DNA of 64,000 nucleotides from Ectocarpus siliculosus (GCA_000310025.1 FN649735.1:2257418-2321417); one strand, 5' to 3'; positions 10,680 through 21,956 are shown, numbered from the stretch's first letter. Notes: a model not told the origin generated them from the sequence alone. Numbers and translations: made by a program.

Positions 10680-12158
10680 TATCTCTTTCTCCTGCAACAT
10701 GCCAACCAGGCAGATAGAAACCCCAATGTTCCATATGTCTTAGACACGGCGATAAATATCCAAGGGCGGCTTCCCATCATGAACTACTGCTACCCAGGTG
10801 CGCTGCGTCCACAATGCCCCCAAAGCGCATTTGACTACCGCAAAGTTGAATCAGCTTAATCTCAAAGATTGGTCACCGGCTTATACTCAAGAGAACACGA
10901 CAGCGGTGTTCGTGAATGATGAACACCCATACACTGCGATATCATACCGGACTCATACGATGCCAGCTCGTTAGTCAGCAGAAATATTCAACCTCCGATG
11001 AAAAGCGTAGAATGCCCCATTCAACACTGAAAGACACGCGACGCTACAACTGACAACAGGACGTGAGTGGCGGACGATCACACACATTGTCTAAGGCTAC
11101 ACGCTCGAAAATACAAGAAAATTTGGCAAATAACGTGAAATGGGCACGTTTGCAGGGAAAACGATGGAAAAACACCAAACCCCGAAGCCACGTTGAGAAC
11201 CCTTACAAGGCGCTTTCAGGGTCGCATTGAAATACCTCGGAAAGATACATATTGCAACGATCGGTATGATCGTCGAACAAGCTATTGTTACGAAATTCAA
11301 AACGCACGCAGCCAGCGAAGAAATATCACCACCACAATGTCATACGGTGACCTCCACTCAACTCAAACGAATGAAGAACAATGCAATAGGAGTCAGTGGG
11401 AAGATGCCCTCAATACGCAAACAAGACGGCCCTTACTCAACCCAAACGACTTACTTACAAAGCAATGCCGCTGTTGCTTCAACTAAGCCCGTCCCGCTTC
11501 GGCAGACGCAGCCGCCGTAGCTCGGATATGACAAACTGCGGAGCGGCATCCCACACCTTCGACAGCTCCCAGGTGTTCTCTTCCTTATCGAAACCGACAT
11601 TCTCAACTTTTAAATTAACCCCCAAGACGGTCTTCCGGCACCGACATGTCCACAATCGCCGCCATCTCGAAATCCTCGGGTGTGAAAGTATGTGTGAAAT
11701 TATGCTGATAAACTTCTTTGAACTCGGCCGTGATTTCCAGAGCGGCATTTGCGTAAAACCGCAACCGCACGACGTGGACGTTGCCCGACGCGATGTTCTG
11801 AACTCTGCACACGTGCGGTCTCTCGGCGGCGACAATACCCCACGGCCCCGTCCACGTCGTAAGAAGATCTGGTGTTGACCGACGCCGGCGAACGCGCACC
11901 ACGAACCCCTAGTCCCCCACCACAAAATTAGGCTGGCTCTCAGCGCGCGCACACGCTCGGTGCTTACTCCGACTCGTCTGCACCTTGTCGAGATCTAGAT
12001 CTTTCCTTGTGCAGGTGACGTTGGGCCTTGACGACATGCTGATGCACCTTCAGCCGCAAATCCTTCTCGGCCAGGACACCGAAGATGGACACGCGGTGCG
12101 CGGCGCTCTACCAAACATTGCGAAGTACGACTTCGAACGGTATCGTTCGCGGACAGCC
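10680..12158 (-). mobile_element. Gyp-A copy E, 3' part
   Basis: Read on the minus strand: integrase linker (12158-11960), integrase C-terminus and chromodomain (11952-11479), a 3' untranslated stretch of about 660 bp (11478-10814), and a truncated 3' LTR (10813-10680, with the 'GTGCGCTGCGTCCACA' terminus). The 3' untranslated stretch matches 18782-19540 and 24338-24770 of other copies. At 12158 it is fused head-on to a plus-strand LTR of another copy. Confidence 0.75.
11479..11952 (-). pseudogene. Gyp-A integrase C-terminus plus chromodomain (copy E), frameshifted
   Basis: The frame at 11615-11902 has 'LLTTWTGPWGIVAAERPHV', the SH3-like module at integrase C-termini, then 'EDFEMAAIVDM' opening a chromodomain. 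The chromodomain continues in another frame ('VENVGFDKEENTWELSKVWD'), so a frameshift lies near 11620. The intact equivalent is at 19547-20149. Chromodomains on gypsy integrases bind modified histones and steer insertion; that is family knowledge. Confidence 0.75.
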
Positions 12159-12781
12159 GTAGATTGGGATTTGTATCTGAGTGGTTGGCATGTTGGCAGA
12201 AGGGAGAGAGAAGAGGGATGGAGAGAGATAAATGGAGAAAGACTTGTGTGAATAATACCCTCTGTTTACTATCACCAAGGAAATATATCGACCAGCCCCC
12301 GAGGATTCTGGTCCTAGGCCGTGCTTGATTATAGGAGAGTCTACAGTAATCGATAACTCAGGCTGGCCGACCAGGGTTAGTCAGGGTTCAAGATATTCTC
12401 GTGGCGACAGCAGTACAAGCAATTCAAGATTTTACCGTTTCGCTGACTGCGAGACTAGGCTGGGCGACCTGCTGTCTTGATCTCTCGCGGATGCTGATGT
12501 CTTGATCTGCCTGGGTATCGTACGGCGCGATGGCCCAGAGACGCTCCACTGTTGACGTTGGCGGACAGCAAGGTTCTGCTGGAGAGATTGGTGAGATCCA
12601 GGGTGGGCTTACCAGTTTGGTGGTGGGCAATGTGCCCAAACCGCCCGAGTATCGACGACTTTTTTGGGACCTCGTCCTTGCGTTTCTATACGCACTCCAG
12701 CAAGTAAGAGCGGAGCATGCGTCTCTGCAACAATGGGCAATCCATGAAACGCCTCCTGCTCACTGTGTCTCAACTGCTGCT

Positions 12782-12855
12782 ACAGGTTGGAGTAAACGGC
12801 ACTAACTAGTGCTGTGAGCGCTGATTTGAAGTGAAGACAAAAAAAAGAAAAAAGT
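12782..12855 (+). mobile_element. SINE 3' end with A-rich tail, inserted in gag
   Basis: 'AGGTTGGAGTAAACGGCACT' then 'GTGCTGTGAGCGCTGATTTG' and 'AAGTGAAGAC' followed by an A-tail, matching the last 75 bases of the SINEs at 20155-20469 and 41996-42337. Only the 3' end was inserted or is left. Confidence 0.75.
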
Positions 12856-13543
12856 CTATTCAGAAATGCTTGTCGTGCACGTACATTGGTGGCACCGAAC
12901 CAAGATGACCTGCGCGAGGCTCTGGCCAAATATGCCGAATGCTGGACAGACGATACAATTGAACCTTCGAGTGCAGGCGCCGAGGTGGGTGGTATGGTAG
13001 TCATGGGGACTGAGACGACTGTTTTAGATCGGATAAACGCTCTTAGTTGACAGGGCTCTGCTAGGGGCGCAGACATGGTAGTTGGATATGTTGATGGTAC
13101 CCCCTTGTTCTCCCATCCGGAGGGCCTCTGTTGACGCCTGCAAATAACTCCTCTCTTGTCTTTCTACACCCCCTCCATGGGAGCTTAGTGGCCTAGCCTC
13201 CCCCCTCACACCTTGGGGAGGCTGCCCTAGGGGGTGAACGGAGGGCATATGGCTCTCTTGTCCATATGTTCAAGCCTCCTCGAGCAGTAAGTCGAAACCC
13301 CGAGTGCTGAACGTGCTTTTCGCGACTCAGCTGGTACCGTTCAAAAAGGGTCAGGCTGCTGTCCTGAGCAAAGCAGTTGTGGCAGGCTTCGCTCCGCTCG
13401 AGTCTAAGATCCAGGTAGAAAGAAAGCTTGACATGCAAGGTAGGTAGAAAGACAACCCTGACCTAGTCTTTGAGATCGTTGGGGATGTTGGGATCGAGTG
13501 GCGCACGGTTGACTTGGCATACAGGCAACGTGGGCAATCGCGT

Positions 13544-13818
13544 TGTGGACACGCCCCAAATCAGGCAGGGCCTAGGACCAGAATCCTCCCCCCGTGGCCT
13601 CCTGGGTCTGGTCGATTCACTTCCTGGGTGATCGTAAACGTGCATTATTTCACACCAATCTCTCTCTCTCTCTCTCTCGTCATCTATTTCTCGTTCTCTC
13701 CTGCCAACATACCAAACAGAACGATACAAACCCCAATCTAAAAATAAAACAAACATGAAAATATCGAAAGGCGGCTTCCCAGCGTGAACTACTGCTACCC
13801 AGGCGCGTTGCGCCCACA
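13544..13818 (-). repeat. Solo Gyp-A LTR inserted into gag
   Basis: A full-length LTR (275 bp, plus strand 'TGTGGACACG...GCGCCCACA') with gag sequence on both sides ('GGGCAATCGCGT' left, 'GGTGGCTGCG' right) and no internal region. The flanking tetramers are GCGT and GCAT, a 3-of-4 match that fits an aged 4-bp target duplication. A solo LTR arises by recombination between the two LTRs of an inserted element. Confidence 0.75.
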
Positions 13819-14399
13819 GCATGGTGGCTGCGTCCCGACTCGAAAAAAAACGTCTTAGGAACATAACATGGGCGAGAGCGAAGTGTCTGATGGGGCTGGT
13901 GGGGCAGGTGCGTCTTCGTCTGCCGAGCTTGTTAGCCAGGCCACGCCCCGTAGAACGGTCCGTTGCAGCGGTTCTCAGCGAAAGCTTCTACCCAGTAGGA
14001 CGCTGGGCATAGCGGTCATTTTCACGGCATCGGGGACGCCCCTAGATACCAACAAGAGCAATCGCACCGCACCAAGGAGCACGCGTAGCAGCACCAGCGC
14101 CCGCACGGTCAACAGAAGCCTTCGGGGACGTGGTTCCGGAGGGGTGTCGTCTACGAACTTCCACCAACGTCATGTCGGTGGAAGGGCTGTTTTTGCCGGA
14201 GAATCCCAGTTGAAGAAAGCTGCGAGGCCGTTTCTGCCGCCGGACCCGTCTCCCTCAGCTGCCACTACCCCGGCATTTTTTCCAGCGCCGACTGACGGTG
14301 TGGGGGTGCAACTCGGCCTTGAGGGGCCGTTCGTGCCGATGCTCCGTGGTTGGTGGTCAGCCCGGATGCATGTCTGGGTTTTACACTAAATGTATCGCG

Positions 14400-14590
14400 G
14401 TTGATTCGCAGGAAAAATGGTGCCAAAGTGAGCTTGTTGGTGCCTGATGCTGCCGACATGACTGCCAGAGACGCCGTTCCGATTCTGGACTCTAGCTCAG
14501 GGCTCACCACCATGTCAGCAGGTATCGCGAGTAGGTTGCAAGCTGCTTTTTGTGATGTGCAGGTCGTGGGGGCATGCAAAACCCAATGGA
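14400..14590 (+). pseudogene. Gyp-A aspartic protease fragment (copy F)
   Basis: 'AVPILDSSSGLTTMSAGIAS' corresponds to 'AVAILDSGSGLTTISAGIAS' in the 18517-23520 copy, so the catalytic D-S-G is changed to D-S-S here. The frame then leaves the family at about 14590. Confidence 0.7.
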
Positions 14591-14599
14591 TTGACGAAG

Positions 14600-15420
14600 A
14601 TCTTCCTTTTTCGCAGTCCCGTCTTAAAGTTTTCTCAGAGGCTGGCCTTTCCCTCAATCTTGCAAAATATTACTAGTGGTGTTGTCACAACAGGAGTTTC
14701 TGGGGAAGAGTATCGATCGTTTAAGATTGTGGCCTGCCCGTCAAAAATTGAAGCAGTTTGAGACCTGTTTCTGTGGAGGAGCTACGAGTAATTATTGGAA
14801 GGGCAGGGTTTCTCCGGAGGTTCCTAGGTTCAGTGAAATTGTCGTACCACTGACCGACATTTGCGTAATGATCCTCGTTTTGCATCGAAGAAAGGATGCA
14901 AACTGGCCACATTTCTTGGGGTCGGGCACATGACGAATCGTTGGAGCTTATCAATACGGTCATCACCTCCGATTTTGGTACCTCTGAATTTAGAGTGAGA
15001 AGTTCATTTTGCATGCGGACGCTTCAGAGGAAGGAAGTGGTGCTGCCCTAACTCAAATTCAAGATAGCGCGGAACGAGTAGCTGTTTTCGCTAACTATGG
15101 ATGGTCTCGTACAGATACTCGACGATCTCAAACCGAAAGGGAGGCAGCCGCAGTATTGTGGGCAGTTGAACATTTCCGGCACTGTGTATAGGTAAGAAGA
15201 TAAACACTGGTTGTGGACTGTTCAGCGCTCACTCACGATGTTACGCGCTCACTCACGTGGATATTCAAAAGTCAACAGTTGTCACCTAACCTCTATCGAT
15301 GGGCTCTGCGACGCATGGAGTGTGACATCGACCTGCAGTGACGACCTGCCTACAACACTCTCTTTTGGAGACCAGGAAGGACCAGCTTGGATGTTAATTT
15401 GTTCGGTGATCTAGTTAGAC
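14600..15420 (+). pseudogene. Gypsy-B RT thumb and RNase H fragment
   Basis: 'RLKVFSEAGLSLNLAKYY' is the block after the RT active site. It is followed by 'PEVPRFSEIVVPLTDIC' (the F-S-x-I-x-x-PLTD block of gypsy RTs), then RNase H at 15009-15191, 'MHADASEEGSGAALTQIQ' with the first catalytic Asp, and 'SQTEREAAAVLWAVEHFRHC' with the catalytic Glu. The pieces lie in different frames with stops between them. Both order and strand agree with a gypsy pol. It is distinct in sequence from Gyp-A. Confidence 0.75.
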
Positions 15421-16424
15421 CTTGATTATCAAGATAAGGCAGCAAAAGATAGTTACTACCTTGGTTGATTCTGCAGTCGTGTCTGCAGTTACGCCCATTG
15501 AACGATGCGACGAACAATTACGGTTACGGGAGCATTTCATTTGTTTGTAATATCTCCGGTGGCTGTTCAGCATCAACCCTTGGAGTGGGAAGCCGGTGGG
15601 AAGTGGCAGGAGCGCAGCCGGTTCTGGGACCGTTTGTCAACATGTCAGTCTCTGTCATGTTTTGCTTTTGCTGGAGGCGGCGCCGATGGTTTGCTTTCTA
15701 TATCCCCCGCCCCTTTTTTGTCCAGCGAAAGACGTCATCCCTCCTATCTATTGTGAGTCCCACGTGGCGACTGACTGCATCAAAAGCACCAGCCCCCTCA
15801 ACTTCGCTCTCCGCTGCTGTTTGTTGCTTCTGAATACCTCAATCTTTCCTATTTTGACCCATCGAGATTCTTCCAACAGTCAATAGAACCGCCCAGACTC
15901 TGCTCGTTGTTTAGCCAGAGAATGAGCACCAGATCTGCTGCTGCTTTCTACCTATCGAAGACATTGGACCACGGTGGGTGGGTGTGTATCTGTGGATGTG
16001 CGAGACTCATCAGCGGTATGCTACCTCTGCTTACTTCTCCCGGTTTGAATCACGTGAGCTTGAGATCTCCGCTTTTGAAATCCCGCTATTCTTCCTGAAC
16101 TCCCAGGGGACAGCAGGGCGAGGAATCTCCTCCGATTTTTGGGCACAAATATCTGTGAAGCAGGGACCATCTCTTGCCGAAGAACGACCAAACCGGTCTC
16201 GTGACGAAGAATGGCTATTTTTCTTTCTCCTTTGAAGCCAACAGATCGTAAATCGGTCCCCTAGAGATAGACTTGTTCTGGTCTCAAAGGTGGGTTATTT
16301 GGATTCCCGGAAATCAAACTTTGGGCTCCTGCATCCGGTTGGAACAGGCCAATATTTAGAGTCTAACTGTTCCCGCTGGGCAGGAGGGAAAAAGAACGGT
16401 TGCGCTACGCGCTCCGCGGCTCAG
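15421..16424. other. Likely Gypsy-B downstream remnants; nothing defined
   Basis: An integrase would be expected here, but I find no HHCC or DDE motif. Long frames at 15465-15886 overlap in three phases without a shared motif, which suggests decayed sequence. Confidence 0.3.
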
Positions 16425-16640
16425 TATGAGCTGCCGAATACACAAGCAGTGGCTGCTTTCAACCCGCTGGTTCGTCTTTCAGAGCCTTAGTACACTAGTT
16501 GGGCCGCGTTTTCACCTGCGCCACACATGAGCGAACGTTATACAAAATGCGGCTTGCTAGTGTCAGGAACCAGCTGCGTAGTTTTGTCTTGGAGACAAGA
16601 ACAGCCTTTGCTGACACTTGGCTGTTGAATGGCGTGATTT
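16425..16640 (+). repeat. R5 repeat (copy 2)
   Basis: Matches 8890-9110 ('AGTGGCTGCTTTCAA' through the 'GAGCGAACGTT' block). The reading frame seen in copy 1 is broken here by stops. Confidence 0.5.
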
Positions 16641-16924
16641 CGCTTTTGGAGGCGTGAGGCACCTGCTTTCGGTGATGGTCTACACTAGCCTGCTTTTAGC
16701 TGGCAACCCAGGGGTTGATTTAGAGGTGATTGTGCTTGATTGAGTTCTTCCCTGTCTTGAATTGAAATTCCTCTTGAGACTTCGAAGTTTGCTAGAGCTG
16801 TAACGTCGTGAATCTGTTAACTTATGTCCGCGGTGGTTGTGAACAAGCTTTCCTGTTATTTTAACTAGGACATAACAACCATTCCCGTCACTACAGTGCT
16901 ATATGAAATTAGTTTACTTTGTGT

Positions 16925-18345
16925 TGGCTGGTCGTTAGCAGTGGAGGCTGTTCGGGTGTTCTTTTCCCTTCTGTTTTAAGGTGGCTGTTCGACTTGGAGA
17001 GTCTTTAATGTTCTTTGAAGCAGCTGTAAGATTCTTTTCTTTCTTTCTAGCTCAGCAGGAGCGGGTAGAACAACGAAGAACACCTTGCTTGGTTACAAAG
17101 TGTCCGTGAATAGCAGTGTCGAAAACGTGGACACGTCTGTACTCCGTGGTTGCGCACGCTGGAGGAACAACAAACACGCCCGCCCGCGAGAAAGGTCTGA
17201 ACCGCTTTTTTTTAGGAAAACGGGTAGGCCATTCAATCAGTCTAGGAGGTGGGGCGCCGTTGTGGCTCGAAGCGCGGCCGATTGATGGTGTGAGGTTAGC
17301 TGTCTGTCAGTCGGCCCCATTTTCCCTCTCTTCAACTCAGAACAACACCCGCCGCCTGTGTGTTGGTTTTCTCTTTTCTACTGCTGTCATCGACTCCTAC
17401 GTGTTTGTGCCGCTGTGCTGCTGCTGCTGTTTTGTTCTGCTGCTCGGGTCTTCGCTGCTCACATTGCATTATTACACCTCCTCCTTGGCTCTCACCCTTC
17501 GTGAGGCACAGGCAAACAACACTGTGGTACATACATCTAGCTCACTAGGACCACGACCCGCATCAGCACAGCTTGCGCAAAGTCGGAACGTTGGGCCGAA
17601 AATAGAACGACGTTGTATGAACGTAGGAGAGTAGTGCCGACAAAAAATTCTGCGCCCAGGTCGCTGCGGACGTGAGTTCGTTTAGAAATATTTTCTCCGT
17701 TCACCACCTGTCTATGTATTTGATTTGTTTCCCCCCGTCGCGGTGGGTGCAGTACGTACATGCGTGTCGTTGATGATATATGTACTGCGTGATACGTAGA
17801 TTTGCGCGATATGTATTTGGCTGTGTCTGCTTACGTGTATCCATCTTTCTCGAAAGTTTGAAAAACACGCACACCCGCGCTGCTCCTGTCTGGATTCATT
17901 CGATCCGATCCACCTTCACAGAAGAAATAATACATCCGTCCATTCTCTGCGTATATAGGCACGCAATTTTGCTTCTTTTGTGTGGCCTCTTCTTTTCTCC
18001 GGAATGTGCGACACACACCATCATGCTACGGTCACTGCCCTACAACATACTGTTTGCATGCTAAACGCGCGAATACAACGCTTTTCCGCCCGCCAGTGGC
18101 GAGGGTGTGTGTGTGTGTTTCCTGGGCAATACGGCTCTGATGAATTTCAAGTCTTTCGGCGACCTGGAATCCGCGGCGGTGGGAGACGCAGCATCAGAAA
18201 AAGGCAAATGCGGAGTGTGGAAGGAACGAACAGTGCGTACTCTACAATCTATATCTACGTTGTTTGCTCTTTGCATGTTCTTGCATCACCCCCTGCCGCG
18301 GGGCCCTCCCTACCTCACTCCGGAGGAATGCCTTTTATAGTCTAT
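16925..18345 (+). repeat. R6 long dispersed repeat (copy 1)
   Basis: Matches 30530-31450 in the same orientation. Shared blocks include 'GTGTTCTTTTCCCTTCTGTTT', a GCTGCTGCTGCTGTTTTG segment, 'CTCACCCTTCGTGAG' and 'GTCGCTGCGGACGTGAGTTC'. Positions 17684-18208 have no counterpart in copy 2. The shared short frames rich in Cys, Ala and Leu come from the GCT repeats and are not convincing proteins. Confidence 0.65.
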
Positions 18346-18516
18346 ATCTGTACAACACAGCTACTGGCTCGTTTGTGTGCTTATATTCTCAATGGGGCAT
18401 ACCTGGTATTTGATAGCATACATGCACCTGCTCTTTGGCGTCTGGATAAGGTTTGTTTTCGAGTCACTCCTTTTGGACTCCCTTTGAAAATGGTCGCATT
18501 TTTTGCTGATGTCAAC

Positions 18517-18781
18517 AGTAGACACGTCTGAAATTAGGCAGGGCCTAGGACCAGTGTCCTCCCCCCGTGGCGTCGGGGGGCTGGTCGGTTCACCTTCTTG
18601 GTGATGGTAAACAGAGTGTATTATTGCACACAAGTTTCTCTCTCTCCATCTATCTCTCTCTCTTGCCAACATCCCAACCAGGCTGATAGAAACCCCAATC
18701 TACCATATATCCTAGACATGCAGATATGCAAAGGCATCCTCCCACCATGAACCCCTGCTACCCAGGTGCGCTGTGTCCACA
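18517..18781 (-). repeat. Gyp-A 3' LTR of the 18517-23520 copy
   Basis: 265 bp. The outer end reads AGTAGACACG instead of TGTAGACACG, so the terminal dinucleotide is mutated. It contains a CT-rich tract near 18635-18665. Confidence 0.85.
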
Positions 18782-19546
18782 ATGCCCCCAAAGCTTATTA
18801 CTACCGGAGTAGACAATTATCAACTTGATCTCAGAAAGTAGGCACCTGGTAATACTCAAGAAGAAACGACAGCGGTGTTTGTGAATGATAAACACCCATA
18901 CAAGCGATATCATGCCACACTATTGTCACATCAGTTCATTAGCCAGCGCAAGTGTTCAACCTCCCATGCAAAACATAGAACGCCCCCAATCAGCAGCGAA
19001 AGGCACGCGATGCAACAAATGGCAACAACACGCAAGTGATTGACGACCACACGAGACTAATTAAATCGGATCGCCCGCAAATGGAAAGCCTACGCGGTGG
19101 ATCGACGACGAACACACGCAAACAGCTTGCAATGAAAAGATTTGCCACATGCAGGGAACAAGGATAAAGAAACTACAAGCCTCGAAGCACGCTGAAAACC
19201 GTTACAAGGCGCTTCCAGGGTTGAGTTGAAAACATCGAAACACAAACATACACAGCGCAACGACCGGCATGATTGTCAAACAAGCCGACGTCACAGAATT
19301 CAAAACGTACGCAGCTCGCGAACAAGGGCCACGATTTCAAAAAGGTGGACTCCACGCAATGCAATTAATCAAATACACACATCGGACGAGGCAAGACATC
19401 CCCACCGCGGTCGACAGTGTTTTACCTACTACATGAACATGTCAGACATGCCATAATCAAATCAATGCGCGACATGCTGAGAGAGAACACAGGAAGCAGT
19501 CAGCGAAGAAATGCTATCAATACTCGACAAGATAACCTTCACTCGA

Positions 19547-20149
19547 CTAAAGCAAATAAAAGAACAAATGCAAAAGAAGCCAGCGAAGAAATGCCATCAA
19601 TACGCAAACAAGACGACCCTCGCTCGACTCAAACGAATCACTTACAAGGCAATGCCGAACCTTTTTCAGCAGACCTAGCTGCCGCAGCTCGGATTTGACA
19701 AACTGCGGCGCGGCATCCAAGATCTTTGACAGCTCTTTGCAGGTGTTCTCTCCCTTGTCGAAACCAACCCACTCCACTTCTACATCAAACCCAAGGCCAT
19801 CTTTCGACTCGGACATGTCCACGATCGCCGCCATCTCGAACTCCCCCTGCGTGAAAGCATGCTGAAATACGTCCTTTATCTCGGCCGTGATCTCGAGAGC
19901 AGCATCAGCGTAGAACCGCAAGCGCGCGACGTGGACATCCCGAACTTCACCGGACACAGTGTTCTGGACTCCGTACACGTGCGGTCTCTCGGCAGCGACA
20001 ATCCTCCACGGCCCCGTCCAAGTCATGAGAAGCTTCGGCGTCGACCCACGCCGGCGAACGCGCGCCACCAACACGTAGTCCCCCACCGCAAAGTCCGGCA
20101 GGCTCCCAACACGAGCAGACGCTCCCTGCTGACTCCGACTCGCCTGCAC
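19547..20149 (-). CDS. Gyp-A integrase C-terminal domain and chromodomain
   Basis: An open frame of about 200 codons encodes 'FAVGDYVLVARVRRRGSTPK', the G-D-x-V-x-V-A module after the integrase core. Next comes 'LMTWTGPWRIVAAERPHVYG', then a chromodomain from about 'EFEMAAIVDMSESKDG' through 'VEVEWVGFDKGENTCKELSK' to 'FVKSELRQLG'. The order matches chromovirus pol. The catalytic core of the integrase is missing upstream, so this is the tail of a deleted polyprotein, not a stand-alone gene. No start codon can be assigned. Confidence 0.8.
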   Translation of the reverse strand: MQASRSQQGASARVGSLPDFAVGDYVLVARVRRRGSTPKLLMTWTGPWRIVAAERPHVYGVQNTVSGEVRDVHVARLRFYADAALEITAEIKDVFQHAFTQGEFEMAAIVDMSESKDGLGFDVEVEWVGFDKGENTCKELSKILDAAPQFVKSELRQLGLLKKVRHCLVSDSFESSEGRLVCVLMAFLRWLLLHLFFYLL

Positions 20150-20154
20150 CTTAT

Positions 20155-20469
20155 CCGGTCGCCCCGGTGGTCTAGTTGGTAACCTCGAAACCTTCTAGAG
20201 GCCAGGTCAGGGGTTCGAATGCCGGCGTAAGCGAGCTTTTCTTGCAAAGTGAGTTTTTCTCTCGCTTCCGCTCCTGGCCTAGTGGATAGTGCTTGTTCGT
20301 GTGTACACAGAGGGAAGAGAGTGCTGAATTCTTCTCGCATTAAAAATCGAAGGCAAAGTACCGCAGGAGGGGAGGGTAGAGAGGGGCTCCTCTGTGAGAC
20401 CACGGGTTGGAGTAAACGACACTAGTGCTGTGAGCGCTGATTTGAAGTGAAGACAATAAAAAAAAAAAA
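20155..20469 (+). mobile_element. tRNA-derived SINE inside the chromovirus
   Basis: The head 'GGTCGCCCCGGTGGTC' leads into the A box (TGGTCTAGTTGG) and, about 35 bases on, the B box 'GGTTCGAATGCC', the two internal pol III promoter elements of a tRNA gene. The body continues through 'CTCTCGCTTCCGCTCCTGGC', 'GTGTACACAGAGGGAAGAGA' and 'GTGCTGTGAGCGCTGATTTG', ending in a poly(A) tail. The antisense copy at 41996-42337 matches over its full length. It has split the Gyp-A pol between the RT fragment and the integrase tail. The flanking ATCC tetramer on each side may be a short target duplication, but the A-tail makes this ambiguous. Confidence 0.88.
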
Positions 20470-21000
20470 TCCAGAACTTCCTTGTGCGCTGCACCTTCTG
20501 CCGCAAAGCCTTCTCATCCAGGACGTCCACCTTCCATTCAGCGCCGGTAGACCAGACGAAGCAGTTTAACCCCTCTAGGATGCGCGACAAGGTGGGCTGG
20601 AAATACGACGTAGCGTTCAAAATGCCTTGCGGCACCCGCTTGGGCGTGTAGAGGCCACCCGGTGTAACAATCGTGAAGATTTCCTGCGCCTCCGGAGACA
20701 ATGGAAACTGCCAGTACCCTTGTAACAGATCCAAGCTCCCGTAAAACTTGGCCGCACTGAGCTGAGCCATAGTGGCTTCAGGGTTCGGCATGACACCAGG
20801 CACCTTTTCTACTTGCTTGTTTGCCGCACGAAAGTCACTCACCAGCCGGTATCCCCCTTTCTTCGGAGTCGCCATCGCGGTGCTGGCCCACACGGCCTGC
20901 ATGTTGAAGAACACCAAACCCAGCGCGACGAGCGACGCCATGCACCCCGCCAGCCACGCGGTCTTGATCGGGTTGTAGGTCTGTGGTCGAGCTTTACCCG
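20470..21000 (-). pseudogene. Gyp-A reverse transcriptase, N-terminal half
   Basis: 'ATPKKGGYRLVSDFRAANKQ' is RT block 1-2, 'AAKFYGSLDLLQGYWQFPLS' is the SLDL-x-x-GYWQ-x-P block with the first catalytic Asp, and 'LYTPKRVPQGILNATSYFQ' is the R-x-P-x-G-x-x-N-A block. The protein then reads 'LEGLNCFVWSTGAEWKVDVL', so the F/Y-x-DD active-site pair is deleted and the frame joins the post-integrase linker. The RNA-copying activity must be lost. Confidence 0.85.
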
Positions 21001-21860
21001 GCCGCTCCTGGCTTGAGGGTGACCCGCAGAGGCTCGGCGTTCGCAGGAGGGTCGCCCTGGCGCAAACCACGGTGGAACGCATTCGAACGCTCGCTGATGA
21101 TGTGTTGTAGACGGCGCACGTGCGGTTCCTCCAAGCCAGCTACAGCGGCGGAAGAGAGAGCGCTGTCCAACGATGCAGACCGCGCCGATGCCTCCTCCTC
21201 AGGGCTCATGTCTATATCGGGGCCTCGCGCGACCAAACCCTCGACCGCTGGATCCGGCTCGACTTGCTCCGGGCCTTCGCGCTGCTGCAGGGCATCAACG
21301 GCAAGGGTAACTCGGCGGCGTTCTGTGTACGCCGCGGTCTCAATACCCATAACGCTAGCGCGCGAACACGCACAGGCCCCCAAGCTCTCGTACACATCGA
21401 TACCCACCGCCTTCAGCGTCGGGTTGCCAAGAATAACCACCTCATCGTTGGCAGGCATGACCGCAAACGAAAACGGGTCTACTGACACCAACTCCCAGCT
21501 GGTGTGCGAAGCAATACGCACGGGACAGGTTTTCTGTGTGACCTCGAGCACGCGGCCGTCCGCGACTTTCAGCTTCCCCGTGTTTTGCATGCCCCCTACG
21601 ACCTGCACGTCCGGAAAAGGAGCTTGCAGCCTACTCGCGATACCTGCTGATATGGTGGTGAGCCCCGAGCCAGAGTCTAGGATCGCAACAGCGTCTATCG
21701 CAGTCCTGTCCGCAGCACCAGCCACCGACAAGTTCACTTGGCACCATTTTTCCTGCGAGTCAACCGTAATACCTTCAGAATCAAACCCAGACATACCTCC
21801 GGGCTGGACGCCACGAAACGCCGGCACGAACGGCCCCTCAGGGCCGGGTGGTACCCCCAC
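20994..21860 (-). pseudogene. Gyp-A aspartic protease and linker to RT
   Basis: 'AVAILDSGSGLTTISAGIAS' holds the catalytic D-S-G of a retroviral-type protease, followed by 'FPDVQVVGGMQN' and a later 'EVVILGNPTLKAVGIDVY' hydrophobic segment typical of the flap and second strand. The frame ends at 20994 ('VTLKPGAAG') and RT continues in another frame, so at least one frameshift separates them. It would cleave Gag-Pol in a functional element. Confidence 0.8.
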
Positions 21861-21956
21861 CCCCTCAGGCGACGCTGGAAAGGATGCGGGGGCAGTGGCA
21901 GCTGACGGTGACGGGTCCGGCGGGCGGAAAGGTGTCGGAGCTACTTCACCTTGGGG

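Larger units (their letters stand above)
12530..14340 (+). pseudogene. Gyp-A gag (copy F), multiply interrupted
   Basis: It starts 'MAQRRSTVDVGGQQGSAGE' and keeps the 'PKPPEYRRLF' block. After the SINE tail the protein similarity resumes ('YVARTYI.GTE' region, 'CRMLDRRYN'), and after the R2 fragment it resumes again at 13270 ('SAERAFRDSAG'-like). Beyond the solo LTR comes the downstream gag region ('GRGSGGVSSTNFHQRHVGG'), shared with the 18517-23520 copy. The zinc knuckle is largely lost at about 13930. Confidence 0.7.
12159..14595 (+). mobile_element. Gyp-A copy F, gag-protease, with three nested insertions
   Basis: A 5'-truncated LTR (12159-12345, ending 'GAGAGTCTACA') is followed by gag from 12530 and a protease segment at 14400-14590. 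Gag is interrupted by a SINE 3' tail (12782-12855), an R2 fragment (about 13068-13265) and a solo Gyp-A LTR (13544-13818). After about 14595 the sequence changes to a different gypsy lineage, so this copy is also a recombination or fusion product. Confidence 0.75.

Noticed and set aside
17116-17634. 172-codon frame in the R6 repeat
   Set aside because: The matching copy at 30889-31161 does not keep the frame over its length, and its content comes from GCT repeats.
20160-20230. tRNA gene at the A/B-box sequence
   Set aside because: The boxes are followed by a 250-bp body and poly(A) shared with other copies, and no clean acceptor stem closes. It is the head of a SINE.
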